Assembly (NCBI GenBank): GCA_030146225.1
Contig: JASLCA010000066.1
Location: 1-18,789, forward strand
Source: Sphingobacterium sp.
GTDB lineage: Bacteria > Bacteroidota > Bacteroidia > Sphingobacteriales > Sphingobacteriaceae
Direction of reading: 5' to 3'
Length of the DNA stretch: 18,789 nucleotides
Both the position numbers and the translations under genes were made by a program. Below the pieces are notes generated by a model. That model ran no database searches. It was not told the DNA's origin and was given only the letters and a program-made list of their open reading frames with translations. Numbering within the stretch: position 1 is the stretch's first letter; every line of letters starts with the position of its first letter. Of the stretch, positions 12,619-18,789 are shown piece by piece.

Positions 12619-13605
12619 ATGAGAGAAATACAATTCAGAGAAGCACTTCGCGAAGCAATGAGCGAAGAAATGCGTAAAGATGACAAGATATTCTTAATGG
12701 GCGAGGAAGTCGCTGAATACAATGGCGCATATAAAGTAAGCCAAGGCATGTTAGACGAGTTTGGTGCAAAGCGTGTGATTGACACACCTATTGCTGAGCT
12801 TGGATTTACAGGCATTGGTGTAGGTGCGGCAATGAACGGACTTAAACCAATCATTGAATTCATGACCTTCAACTTCTCGTTGGTTGCCATTGACCAAATT
12901 ATCAATGCTGCAGCTAAGATCCGTCAAATGAGCGGTGGCCAATTTGGCTGTCCAATTGTTTTTCGTGGCGCAACAGGTAACGCAGGCCAATTAGCAGCAC
13001 AACACTCCCAAAACTTTGAAAGCTGGTATGCAAATACTCCAGGCTTAAAGGTGGTTGTTCCTTCTAACCCTTACGATGCTAAAGGACTTTTAAAGTCTGC
13101 CATTATTGATCCAGATCCAGTAATCTTTATGGAGTCAGAGGTAATGTACGGCGACAAAGGGCCTGTTCCTGAAGAAGAATACTACCTGCCAATTGGCAAG
13201 GCAAATGTTATGCAAGAAGGTACAGACGTTACGATTGTTTCCTTTGGTAAAATGATCCCTCGCGTAGTAGTACCAGCGATTGCTGAGCTAGCTAAAGAAG
13301 GCATTAGCGTTGAACTGATTGACTTACGTTCAGTACGTCCAATCGACTATGCAACAATTATTGAATCTGTTAAGAAGACAAATAGACTTGTGGTTGTTGA
13401 AGAAGCTTGGCCATTGGCATCGATTTCTTCGGAGATCTCTTTCAATGTACAAAAGAATGCTTTTGATTACTTAGACGCTCCAATTATCCGTGTAACATCA
13501 GCAGATGTTCCATTGGGTTACTCTGCCACATTGGTAGAAGCAACTTTGCCAAGCGTAGCTAAGGTCGTTAAAGCGGTCAAAGAAGTTTCTTACCTTAAAA
13601 AGTAA
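12619..13605 (+). CDS. pdhB: Pyruvate dehydrogenase complex E1 beta subunit
   Basis: A 328-residue transketolase-like subunit. With the E1 alpha subunit it decarboxylates pyruvate using thiamine diphosphate and hands the acetyl group to lipoyl-E2. Seen: MREIQFREALREAMSEEM, FLMGEEVAEYNGAYKVSQGM, VIDTPIAELGFTGIGVGAAM with E60 (the glutamate that activates the cofactor), EFMTFNFSLVAIDQIINAAAK, and FRGATGNAGQLAAQHSQNFE. The C-terminal half (about 195-325) is the transketolase C domain (VSFGKMIPRVV, VEEAWPL). Length is usual. The gene is alone between its own promoter and a strong terminator, so the alpha subunit must be encoded elsewhere, an arrangement common in Sphingobacteriaceae as far as I recall. 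A branched-chain 2-oxoacid dehydrogenase beta subunit is the less likely alternative. Confidence 0.93.
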   Translation: MREIQFREALREAMSEEMRKDDKIFLMGEEVAEYNGAYKVSQGMLDEFGAKRVIDTPIAELGFTGIGVGAAMNGLKPIIEFMTFNFSLVAIDQIINAAAKIRQMSGGQFGCPIVFRGATGNAGQLAAQHSQNFESWYANTPGLKVVVPSNPYDAKGLLKSAIIDPDPVIFMESEVMYGDKGPVPEEEYYLPIGKANVMQEGTDVTIVSFGKMIPRVVVPAIAELAKEGISVELIDLRSVRPIDYATIIESVKKTNRLVVVEEAWPLASISSEISFNVQKNAFDYLDAPIIRVTSADVPLGYSATLVEATLPSVAKVVKAVKEVSYLKK

Positions 13606-13626
13606 TTTATTTACACTATAATTAAT

Positions 13627-13662
13627 AAAAAGGCCCATAATCTCTAGATTATGGGCCTTTTT
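13627..13662 (+). terminator. Intrinsic terminator after pdhB
   Basis: AAAAAGGCCCATAATC (13627-13642) pairs perfectly with GATTATGGGCCTTTTT (13647-13662) around TCTA. A 16-bp stem with a GC block and T-tract lies 22 bases after the stop. An ORF from 13651 would start within this hairpin and is not real. Confidence 0.93.
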
Positions 13663-13711
13663 ATGTTCAAGTCTCTGCTTTTTTCTATCTTACCAATTAA
13701 GAATAAAATTT

Positions 13712-14467
13712 ATGAAAAAATACTTACTAATGGGGTTGGTCCTGTGTACAGGCTTTTTTGGCTATGCACAAAAGGAGATCAATTTCAAATTAAACCCAGA
13801 GATTGGAAAGCCAATGACGCTCAATATGCTGATGAAGACAGATGTTGACGGTCCCCAAAGCGTAATTATGGACATGAATATGCAGATATTAATGACTCCA
13901 AAGCAGATGGATGGCGAAAACTTTGTTATCGAGAATATAACCAAGTCCATTAAAGCAGATATTGATGCCGGGATGATGACCATGAGTTATAACTCCGCAG
14001 AAGAGCCTGCAGATGAAATGGGCAAGATGCTTGGAGAGCAGTTTTCAAAAATAATTGGACAGACCATTACCTTGGTAATCTCGCCAAAAGGCAAAACAAT
14101 CCGCGTAGATATTCCAGAAGGCCTCACAGATGGTGTGGACAAAGCCTCCTATTCAAATATTAACACTGCTTTTCCGGAAACAGCAGTTGCTCTAGGAGCA
14201 AGTTGGAATACCGTTACACAAGCTGAAAACACCCCCTTATTAGCAAGAACAGAAACAACCGCGACCTATAAAGAAGAAACCGCTGAGGGCTATGTAATAG
14301 CCGTAGAAGGCAAGGTATTAGACACTTCAGATAAAGAGGTTGGAACTATTGTCGGCAGTTATACCATTGACAAAAAGACCCACTTCACAAAGCTTGCTCA
14401 AATTAAAACGCAACTAGAACTGGAAGGAACAAAGATTATTAGCACTGTTGACATCACGATAAACTAG
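13712..14467 (+). CDS. DUF6263 family exported protein
   Basis: A 251-residue protein with a clear signal peptide (MKKYLLMGLVLCTGFFGYA, cut before Q20). The mature part alternates short strands: MTLNMLMKTDVDGPQS, MNMQILMTPKQMDGENF, TITLVISPKGKTIRVDIPEGL, ending in VGTIVGSYTIDKKTHFTKLAQIKT and repeated beta-strand patterns. It is soluble, acidic and lacks cysteines and a lipobox, so probably periplasmic or secreted. I assign DUF6263 from the overall pattern; no function is known to me. Its own terminator follows, shared with convergent gcvH. It is monocistronic and no neighbour hints at a role. Confidence 0.75.
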   Translation: MKKYLLMGLVLCTGFFGYAQKEINFKLNPEIGKPMTLNMLMKTDVDGPQSVIMDMNMQILMTPKQMDGENFVIENITKSIKADIDAGMMTMSYNSAEEPADEMGKMLGEQFSKIIGQTITLVISPKGKTIRVDIPEGLTDGVDKASYSNINTAFPETAVALGASWNTVTQAENTPLLARTETTATYKEETAEGYVIAVEGKVLDTSDKEVGTIVGSYTIDKKTHFTKLAQIKTQLELEGTKIISTVDITIN

Positions 14468-14492
14468 TCAACAGCAGATAGATTTATATAAA

Positions 14493-14520
14493 AAAGGGCG
14501 GTTTAAATAAACCGCCCTTT
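14493..14520. terminator. Bidirectional terminator between the DUF6263 gene and gcvH
   Basis: AAAGGGCGGTTT (14493-14504) pairs perfectly with AAACCGCCCTTT (14509-14520) around AAAT. The flanks are A-rich on the left and T-rich on the right, so it can stop transcription from both converging genes. Confidence 0.92.
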
Positions 14521-14540
14521 ATATTTTCAAAAAAATTGAA

Positions 14541-14921
14541 TTACGCGTTAATCTCTTCTTTATATTGATCAGCTGTTAAAAGCCCTTCAACATCAGCGAT
14601 ATTTGCCAATTTAATACGAATAATCCAACCTTCACCATAAGGATCTGAGTTTACCAACTCTGGAGAAGCATCAATCGCATCGTTAACAGCTAATACTGTT
14701 GAGCTAAGTGGCATAAACAAATCAGAAACCGTCTTAACTGCCTCTACAGTTCCGAACACCTCATTTGCTGCAACCTCTTCACCGATTGTGTTGATGTCTA
14801 CAAAAACAATATCTCCTAGTTCGCGCTGTGCGAAATCTGTGATACCGATAACGGCCTCATCACCTTCTACACGAATCCATTCGTGATCCTTAGTGTATTT
14901 TAATTCTGCTGGAAAATTCAT
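14541..14921 (-). CDS. gcvH: Glycine cleavage system H protein
   Basis: A 126-residue lipoyl carrier of the glycine cleavage system: it shuttles the aminomethyl group between the P, T and L proteins in the cytoplasm. The lipoylated lysine is K63 in FGTVEAVKTVSDLFMP. Other family marks are YTKDHEWIRVEGDEAVIGITDFAQRELGDIVFVD at the start and PYGEGWIIRI near the end. Length is usual. No gcvT or gcvP lies nearby, which is common in Bacteroidota where the genes are scattered. It has the best promoter of the window directly upstream. Confidence 0.97.
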   Translation of the reverse strand: MNFPAELKYTKDHEWIRVEGDEAVIGITDFAQRELGDIVFVDINTIGEEVAANEVFGTVEAVKTVSDLFMPLSSTVLAVNDAIDASPELVNSDPYGEGWIIRIKLANIADVEGLLTADQYKEEINA

Positions 14922-14937
14922 ATTCTTTTTATTTGTC

Positions 14938-14969
14938 CAAAAATAGAATTATCCTTTGATATATACAAA
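14938..14969 (-). promoter_or_regulatory. gcvH promoter of canonical Bacteroidota type
   Basis: On the minus strand TTTG (14969-14966), exactly 20 bases, then TATTTTTG (14945-14938): both elements match TTTG / TAnnTTTG without a mismatch. Transcription should begin near 14931-14934, giving a leader of roughly 10 bases before the ATG at 14921. Confidence 0.72.
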
Positions 14970-14979
14970 AATTAAACGT

Positions 14980-15014
14980 TTTCAATCGAAAGATTGATTT
15001 ATGATGTACTTTCG
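14980..15014 (+). promoter_or_regulatory. Candidate anmK promoter with small inverted repeat
   Basis: TTTC (14980-14983), 23 bases, then TACTTTCG (15007-15014), one mismatch each from the consensus. It ends four bases before the ATG at 15019. Between the two elements lies a small hairpin, TCAATC-GAAA-GATTGA (14982-14997), which could be an operator. If this promoter is used, the ATGs at 15001 and 15004 cannot be the start. Confidence 0.35.
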
Positions 15015-15018
15015 TGTT

Positions 15019-16215
15019 ATGAAGGCTCAAATAGATAAACTACAGCATATTTCCCAAAAGTCGGAGCGCCTAATAATTGGCTTGATGTCGGGAACCTCCT
15101 TAGACGGCTTAGACATAGCCTGCTGTCGCATAAAAGGATCTGGCCCCGAGACAGAAGCACAGCTAGAAAACTTTATTACAGTTCCGTACGAGCCCTTTTT
15201 TCAAGAACAGGTACGAGAAGTCTTTGCAAAAAGAACAATTGACCAGCAGGTACTATGCGGTTTAAATGCATACATCGGGAATATCCATGGCGAAATGATC
15301 AATTATGCGCTTGAATTATGGAATATGCAGCCCGAAACAATAGACCTAATTGCCAGTCACGGCCAAACAGTCTATCATGCACCACAAAGTTTTACCCAAG
15401 ACGATCGCTATCCCAACAGCACCTTACAGATTGGGGACGCCGATCATATCGCTGTAAAGACAGGAATTATTACCCTCGCAGACTTTCGGCAAAAACACCT
15501 GGCCGCAGGCGGAGAGGGCGCCCCATTAGCTGCATATGGAGACTTCTTACTCTTTACGGACGAAGATGAAAACCGAGTGCTTCTCAATATAGGAGGCATC
15601 TCCAACTTCACCTTGCTTCCTCGTCGCAATAGCCACACGGAGGCCTATGCAACCGACCTAGGCCCGGGGAACACACTTATGAATCAGTATATGTACCAAG
15701 AGTTTAAGTTGGAGATGGATAAGCATGCACAGCTAGCAAAAAGCGGCCAAGTCCATAAAGCCTTACTAGCAGCTCTGCTCGATGAAAGCTTCTTAGCCGC
15801 GGCATTTCCGAAAACCACAGGGCCTGAACGTTATAATCTAGCATATTTAGCCGCTGCGCAAAGCCGTGCACAAGCCAAGGATCTAACACCGGCAGACATT
15901 ATGGCGACCCTAAATTGCTTTGCAGCACAAGCCATTGTAGAAGGCATTAAGCGCGCCACAGCAGGCATGGATAATGTAGTTGTCTATATAAGTGGCGGCG
16001 GGCTACACAATCCTTTATTAGTAGAAAACATAAGGCAGGGCTTAAAAAATGAAAAGGTATGTTCTTTTGAAGCGCTAGGCATGAATCCAGATGCAAAAGA
16101 AGCCTGCTTATTTGCCGTTCTAGCCAACGAAACGCTGGCCGGCAGGGATAATGGCTTGGCAGGTGTAAAAGGCTCTCCTAGGGCCTGTATGGGGAAAATC
16201 AGCCTGCCGTATTAA
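15019..16215 (+). CDS. anmK: Anhydro-N-acetylmuramic acid kinase
   Basis: A 398-residue cytoplasmic kinase that opens and phosphorylates 1,6-anhydro-N-acetylmuramic acid to MurNAc-6-phosphate during peptidoglycan recycling. ASKHA-fold marks: RLIIGLMSGTSLDGLDIACC (phosphate loop and catalytic Asp region), LIASHGQTVYHAP, LQIGDADHIAVKTGI, VLLNIGGISNFT, TDLGPGNTLMN and VVVYISGGGLHNPLL. I chose the ATG at 15019 because proteins of this family in the phylum begin about 18 residues before RLIIGLMSG, and the upstream ATGs (15001, 15004) lie in the presumed promoter; annotation from 15001 would add six residues. Together with the amidase and glucosaminidases of this window it suits wall-sugar reuse, although it is not in their operon. 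Confidence 0.94.
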   Translation: MKAQIDKLQHISQKSERLIIGLMSGTSLDGLDIACCRIKGSGPETEAQLENFITVPYEPFFQEQVREVFAKRTIDQQVLCGLNAYIGNIHGEMINYALELWNMQPETIDLIASHGQTVYHAPQSFTQDDRYPNSTLQIGDADHIAVKTGIITLADFRQKHLAAGGEGAPLAAYGDFLLFTDEDENRVLLNIGGISNFTLLPRRNSHTEAYATDLGPGNTLMNQYMYQEFKLEMDKHAQLAKSGQVHKALLAALLDESFLAAAFPKTTGPERYNLAYLAAAQSRAQAKDLTPADIMATLNCFAAQAIVEGIKRATAGMDNVVVYISGGGLHNPLLVENIRQGLKNEKVCSFEALGMNPDAKEACLFAVLANETLAGRDNGLAGVKGSPRACMGKISLPY

Positions 16216-16374
16216 TAAGTCTTATTCCAGGAGGAGGTTGCAGGGAACAGCCCTGCCTAAGACTGATTAGCTTAAGGCTATGGGATATCTGGCCAAGGAA
16301 TGGGTATTGCACCAGTTGCAAGCGTCACAGGCAGCCCGTAGCTAGGCTTGCCGCTATTCCAGCCACATAAGAGG
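16216..16374. other. Non-coding convergent intergenic stretch with several stems
   Basis: No gene is seen between convergent anmK and the DUF2461 gene. Several stems stand out: AGTCTTA (16218-16224) with TAAGACT (16258-16264) enclosing GCAGGG (16240-16245) with CCCTGC (16251-16256); GGAAT (16297-16301) with ATTCC (16356-16360) enclosing two hairpins, TTGCA/TGCAA (16307-16321) and GGCAGCC/GGCTTGCC with one bulge (16330-16352). There is no long T-run, so these are not classical terminators. TATTCCAG occurs at both ends of the stretch. It could be a structured RNA, a decayed repeat element or unusual transcript ends. Confidence 0.5.
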
Positions 16375-17040
16375 CTAGTCTTGATCAATCGCTTGATGAA
16401 TAAACTGTTTAAAGGGAAATAAGCGTTTAGTCACCGCAATCAAATCAGCTAAGCTACTGGCTTTGCAAAGCTCAGCATCTGTAAACTTATGGTACAATAT
16501 AAAACTCTTTAATTTCAGCAATTCTATATTGGGGTCTTCCGCCAAATATCCTGTAGGAGGTCTTTTCAACTTATCTTCGGTAGACAAATCAGCTACCGTA
16601 TGTCCGCCCTCAGCGAGGACTTTAACCAACTCCTCCGTATTATAATCTATTTCTTGGCGAATTGCAGTCAAATGTTGCTTATCGGGACGCCAATAACCTG
16701 CTGCAAAGAAGTTATTCCCCGGTTCAACGTGCAGATAGTATTCAGGGCCATCTAGTTTCCGACCATCCACAGATATGCCAGCAGAAAACCAAGTCTTATA
16801 AGGCGTTTTATCCTTTGAGAAGCGAATATCTCGGTAAATCCGAAACAAACATTTTCCTGCTTGAATATCCGTATTTATATGCGGATCAAAGGCCGAAATC
16901 TCCTTAATCAATGCAGTAATAAAGGCTTTGATCTCGGCACTAGCTTGCTCATAGCTTGCTTTGTGCGCTACAAACCACTCTCGATTATTATTGTCCTTAA
17001 GCTCCTTTAAGAAATCAAATGTTTGCTTAGTTAATGCCAT
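16375..17040 (-). CDS. DUF2461 (TIGR02453) family protein
   Basis: A 221-residue soluble protein. Typical family features: TFDFLKELKDNNNREWFVAHK near the N-terminus, FRIYRDIRFSKDKTPYKTWFSAGI in the middle, and YYLHVEPGNNFFAAGYWRP, then a region RQEIDYN. The family is widespread in bacteria and fungi and its function is unknown to me. The start ATG overlaps the end of cdsA by 14 bases, so it is translated from the same operon. In many relatives cdsA is followed by a phosphatidylserine decarboxylase gene instead; here it is not. No link to lipid synthesis can be inferred from the sequence. Confidence 0.88.
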   Translation of the reverse strand: MALTKQTFDFLKELKDNNNREWFVAHKASYEQASAEIKAFITALIKEISAFDPHINTDIQAGKCLFRIYRDIRFSKDKTPYKTWFSAGISVDGRKLDGPEYYLHVEPGNNFFAAGYWRPDKQHLTAIRQEIDYNTEELVKVLAEGGHTVADLSTEDKLKRPPTGYLAEDPNIELLKLKSFILYHKFTDAELCKASSLADLIAVTKRLFPFKQFIHQAIDQD

Positions 17041-17839
17041 ACTTATAAACCATTAAAAACAGATAAACTAAAGGGGCCGCTACCAAAAGACCATCAAACC
17101 GATCCAAAAAACCACCATGACCAGGCAAGATACTGCCTGAGTCCTTAACCCCTAGACTTCGCTTGAGCATAGACTCCACCAAGTCTCCAAGAGTCCCAAA
17201 TACGCCGATAATAACAGCAACGACAACCCATTCAATGCGGGTCAAGGCAGCAAAATACTGGGCCAAGTTTAGGGCCACAAGCACCGCTAATAAAACGCCT
17301 CCGAAAAAGCCTTCCCAAGTCTTATTAGGGGAGATGCGTTCAAAGAGTTTCCGTCGTCCAAAGCTTCTTCCAGATAAATAAGCTCCCGTATCATTGGTCC
17401 ACAGCAGTATTAAAAAGCCCAGTGGGATATAGCCATTAAAACCTCCTTCTAAAAAGCCCAATGCGATAAAGAAGGTAAAAGGGACAGCTGCATATAAAAT
17501 CCCCATAAGGGTATAACTAATATCCTGTATTGGATTTAGGGTTTTTCTAAAAAGAGCCGAAATAAAAATATTTATAAACCCAATAAGGGCTATTAGGGTG
17601 CCTACCAGCGGAATAATATTTAAAAAATATAAGCCAAAAAGGCCAATAAGCATACTGCTAGCCAGCAAGCCTGCTAGGCCCAATGGCATTGTCGTTGAAG
17701 ACCTAACCAGTCCATAAAACTCACGTACACTTAACAGGCCAATTAATGCAAAAAAAGGCACAAAAACATAAGGTCCCAACAGCACCGCACCAACCAATAC
17801 AACGATAAAGAAGAAGCCCGTAATGGCCCTAGTTTTCAT
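17027..17839 (-). CDS. cdsA: Phosphatidate cytidylyltransferase (CdsA)
   Basis: A 270-residue inner-membrane enzyme that makes CDP-diacylglycerol from phosphatidate and CTP, the branch point to phosphatidylethanolamine and other phospholipids. About eight hydrophobic helices. The family signature is complete: SMLKRSLGVKDSGSILPGHG followed by GFLDRFD (residues about 223-249), with the conserved SPNKTWEGFFGG (170-181). I start at the ATG at 17839, which leads straight into the first helix (MKTRAITGFFFIVVLV) and overlaps the DUF2007 stop by 11 bases; the in-frame ATG at 17866 would add nine basic residues and a longer overlap. Member of an overlapping operon with CPBP and DUF2007 genes. Confidence 0.93.
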   Translation of the reverse strand: MKTRAITGFFFIVVLVGAVLLGPYVFVPFFALIGLLSVREFYGLVRSSTTMPLGLAGLLASSMLIGLFGLYFLNIIPLVGTLIALIGFINIFISALFRKTLNPIQDISYTLMGILYAAVPFTFFIALGFLEGGFNGYIPLGFLILLWTNDTGAYLSGRSFGRRKLFERISPNKTWEGFFGGVLLAVLVALNLAQYFAALTRIEWVVVAVIIGVFGTLGDLVESMLKRSLGVKDSGSILPGHGGFLDRFDGLLVAAPLVYLFLMVYKYGIN

Positions 17840-18050
17840 AGTCGCCCTCCGCCTTGTTTTCTGCAATTAAAGCCTTTGCTTCTTGCTCATCAGAAGTATT
17901 GACATAGAGTTCTATTTTGCCAAATTTCAAGGAGGAATCCTGCTTGTTCAACAATACAGTATTAATTCCTTTCTCTTCTAGCATCTGCTTGACAAATTCA
18001 CTTACAAAGAAGTCCGTATAGGTACCTACTTTAATCCAGTTTTTTTCCAT
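17829..18050 (-). CDS. DUF2007 family small signal-transducer-like protein
   Basis: A 73-residue protein beginning MEKNWIKVGTYTDFF. An ATG at 18101 is in frame, but the residues it adds lie wholly inside the protease gene and do not resemble the family, so 18050 is preferred. The sequence (YTDFFVSEFVKQMLEEKGINTVLLNKQDS, then GKIELYVNTSDEQEAKALI) is the compact alpha-beta fold of DUF2007, related to PII-like folds and suspected to bind small ligands or partners; nothing firm is known to me. Its start overlaps the end of the CPBP gene by 20 bases and its stop overlaps the cdsA start by 11 bases, so it is translationally coupled on both sides. Confidence 0.86.
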   Translation of the reverse strand: MEKNWIKVGTYTDFFVSEFVKQMLEEKGINTVLLNKQDSSLKFGKIELYVNTSDEQEAKALIAENKAEGDYEN

Positions 18051-18789
18051 AATCAACTTTTTTAGTAGCATAACGGTAGAAAAGATAAGCTGCCGAAACA
18101 CTTAAAATAAGGCTACCAAGATACACAATAAATGTATAAGAATCACTTTCCATTAAGGCTGCATAGCTTTTCCCTTGCCTGGTATAGACAAAGGCGACCA
18201 GCACTACAGTGGCATTATTTACAAGGTGCGCTAAGACTGGAATCCAGATATTATTGCTCCAAAGAAGCATATAGCCAAAGAACAGTCCGAGCAAAAGCCG
18301 CGGGAAAAAGCCAAAGAACTGTATATGTATGGCACTAAAGATTATAGCGACAAGCCAGATGGAGGCATGTGCACCTTTAAAAACACGTGTAAAGATATTT
18401 TGCAGCACTCCCCTAAAGAAAAACTCCTCACCAATAGCCGGTAAGATCGCGATGACAAGCAGATTCACAACAAGGCTAGGGTAATCCTCCACCATCAACA
18501 TCTGCTGCGTTAGGCCCGCCATATTATCCTCTTGATCCCGCATCCAGCCTTCAATGCCTGCTAATTGTGCAGGCAGCTTCATCTGCATATTCCAATCCGA
18601 TACTAGGGTCAGCAATGGCCCGGCCAGCAGCATAAACAACAAGCTTAAAGGATATAATTTCCAGTTTTTAAACTGTTCAGCAGGAAAAAGAACAGTGTCG
18701 GGGTTAAAGCGTTGAAAGACGTATGCCGGAATTAAGAAGGCCCCAACATTACTACTGGCCATCAACAAGTAGGTCATCCAGGGGTTTTT
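18031..18789 (-). CDS. CPBP family intramembrane metalloprotease, 5' end cut by window
   Basis: The frame stays open to the window edge (KNPW precedes the ATG at 18777), so the N-terminus lies outside and the ATG at 18777 is probably internal. It is a polytopic membrane protein with the CPBP (CAAX protease / bacteriocin-processing) motifs: IGEEFFFRG (EExxxR), IHIQFFGFFPRLLLGLFFGYM (His plus glycine-rich helix) and VLAHLVNNA (His and Asn of motif 3). These residues form the active site in the membrane. The role of the family in Bacteroidota is unknown; it sits next to DUF2007 and cdsA in many genomes of the phylum, as I recall. Its stop overlaps the DUF2007 start by 20 bases. Confidence 0.92.
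   Translation of the reverse strand, partial: KNPWMTYLLMASSNVGAFLIPAYVFQRFNPDTVLFPAEQFKNWKLYPLSLLFMLLAGPLLTLVSDWNMQMKLPAQLAGIEGWMRDQEDNMAGLTQQMLMVEDYPSLVVNLLVIAILPAIGEEFFFRGVLQNIFTRVFKGAHASIWLVAIIFSAIHIQFFGFFPRLLLGLFFGYMLLWSNNIWIPVLAHLVNNATVVLVAFVYTRQGKSYAALMESDSYTFIVYLGSLILSVSAAYLFYRYATKKVDYGKKLD

Noticed and set aside
13651..13848. Plus-strand ORF of 65 codons after pdhB
   Set aside because: It starts inside the terminator hairpin and overlaps the signal-peptide-bearing DUF6263 gene in another frame.
15001..15018. anmK start at 15001 or 15004
   Set aside because: The family's N-terminus fits the ATG at 15019 and a promoter-like box lies at 15007-15014; the earlier start cannot be excluded fully.
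16281..16374. Possible tRNA in the structured stretch after anmK
   Set aside because: There is no T-loop consensus, acceptor stem or recognisable anticodon arm.
17840..17866. cdsA start at 17866
   Set aside because: It adds a short basic stretch lying within the DUF2007 gene; the ATG at 17839 gives the usual first helix and a short overlap.
18051..18101. DUF2007 start at 18101
   Set aside because: The extra 17 residues lie entirely in the protease gene and do not fit the family; the ATG at 18050 gives the common length.

Overview
The window looks like chromosomal housekeeping DNA of a Bacteroidota bacterium, most likely Sphingobacteriaceae (Sphingobacterium/Pedobacter type). The evidence is the set of Bacteroidota-typical families (DUF3078, DUF6263, DUF6952, PIG-L/SSS gene pair), a futalosine-pathway menaquinone gene, the lack of Shine-Dalgarno sequences, and promoter elements of the Bacteroidota type (TTTG, about 20 bp, TAnnTTTG). 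The genus is an inference from protein flavour, not from a marker gene. No transposase, integrase, phage gene, CRISPR array, tRNA or rRNA was seen.

Layout. 1-543: end of a thioredoxin-fold gene (cut by the window) overlapping a DUF6952 gene. 544-892: a long non-coding stretch with two intrinsic-terminator-like hairpins and a possible small RNA. 893-5348: a plus-strand operon of a large secreted PIG-L deacetylase, a 65-aa membrane protein, a 39-aa membrane protein, and a sodium:solute symporter. 5320-5710: a 136-bp tandem repeat made from the 3' end of the next gene. 5599-10605: minus-strand genes, mostly cell envelope: an O-methyltransferase, two tandem glucosaminidases with LysM domains, a carboxypeptidase-regulatory-like protein, a DUF3078 outer-membrane protein and an AmiD-like amidase lipoprotein. 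10691-11799: a pterin operon (6-pyruvoyl-tetrahydropterin-synthase-like protein, then folE) closed by a strong terminator. 11864-14921: mqnB, the pyruvate dehydrogenase E1 beta gene, a DUF6263 secreted protein and convergent gcvH, with clear terminators. 15019-16215: anmK. 16216-16374: a non-coding stretch with several stems. 16375-18789: a minus-strand operon with overlapping genes: CPBP protease (cut by the window), DUF2007, cdsA, DUF2461.

How the genes fit together. Three peptidoglycan hydrolases (two glucosaminidases and an amidase) and anmK point to wall turnover and reuse of anhydro-muropeptide sugars, although anmK lies several kilobases away. FolE makes dihydroneopterin triphosphate, which is the substrate of the PTPS-like partner encoded just upstream of it. 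The PIG-L deacetylase and the symporter probably form a hydrolyse-then-import pair.

Most of the window is ordinary. The points most worth a second look are the tandem repeat copied from the amidase tail (which also seems to reach into the symporter stop codon), a candidate structured RNA at about 684-827, a repeated placement of -7 promoter elements 4-6 bases before start codons, a eukaryote-like CX5HGH motif in the PTPS protein, and the overlooked 39-aa gene. I did not find a convincing new defence or mobile system.
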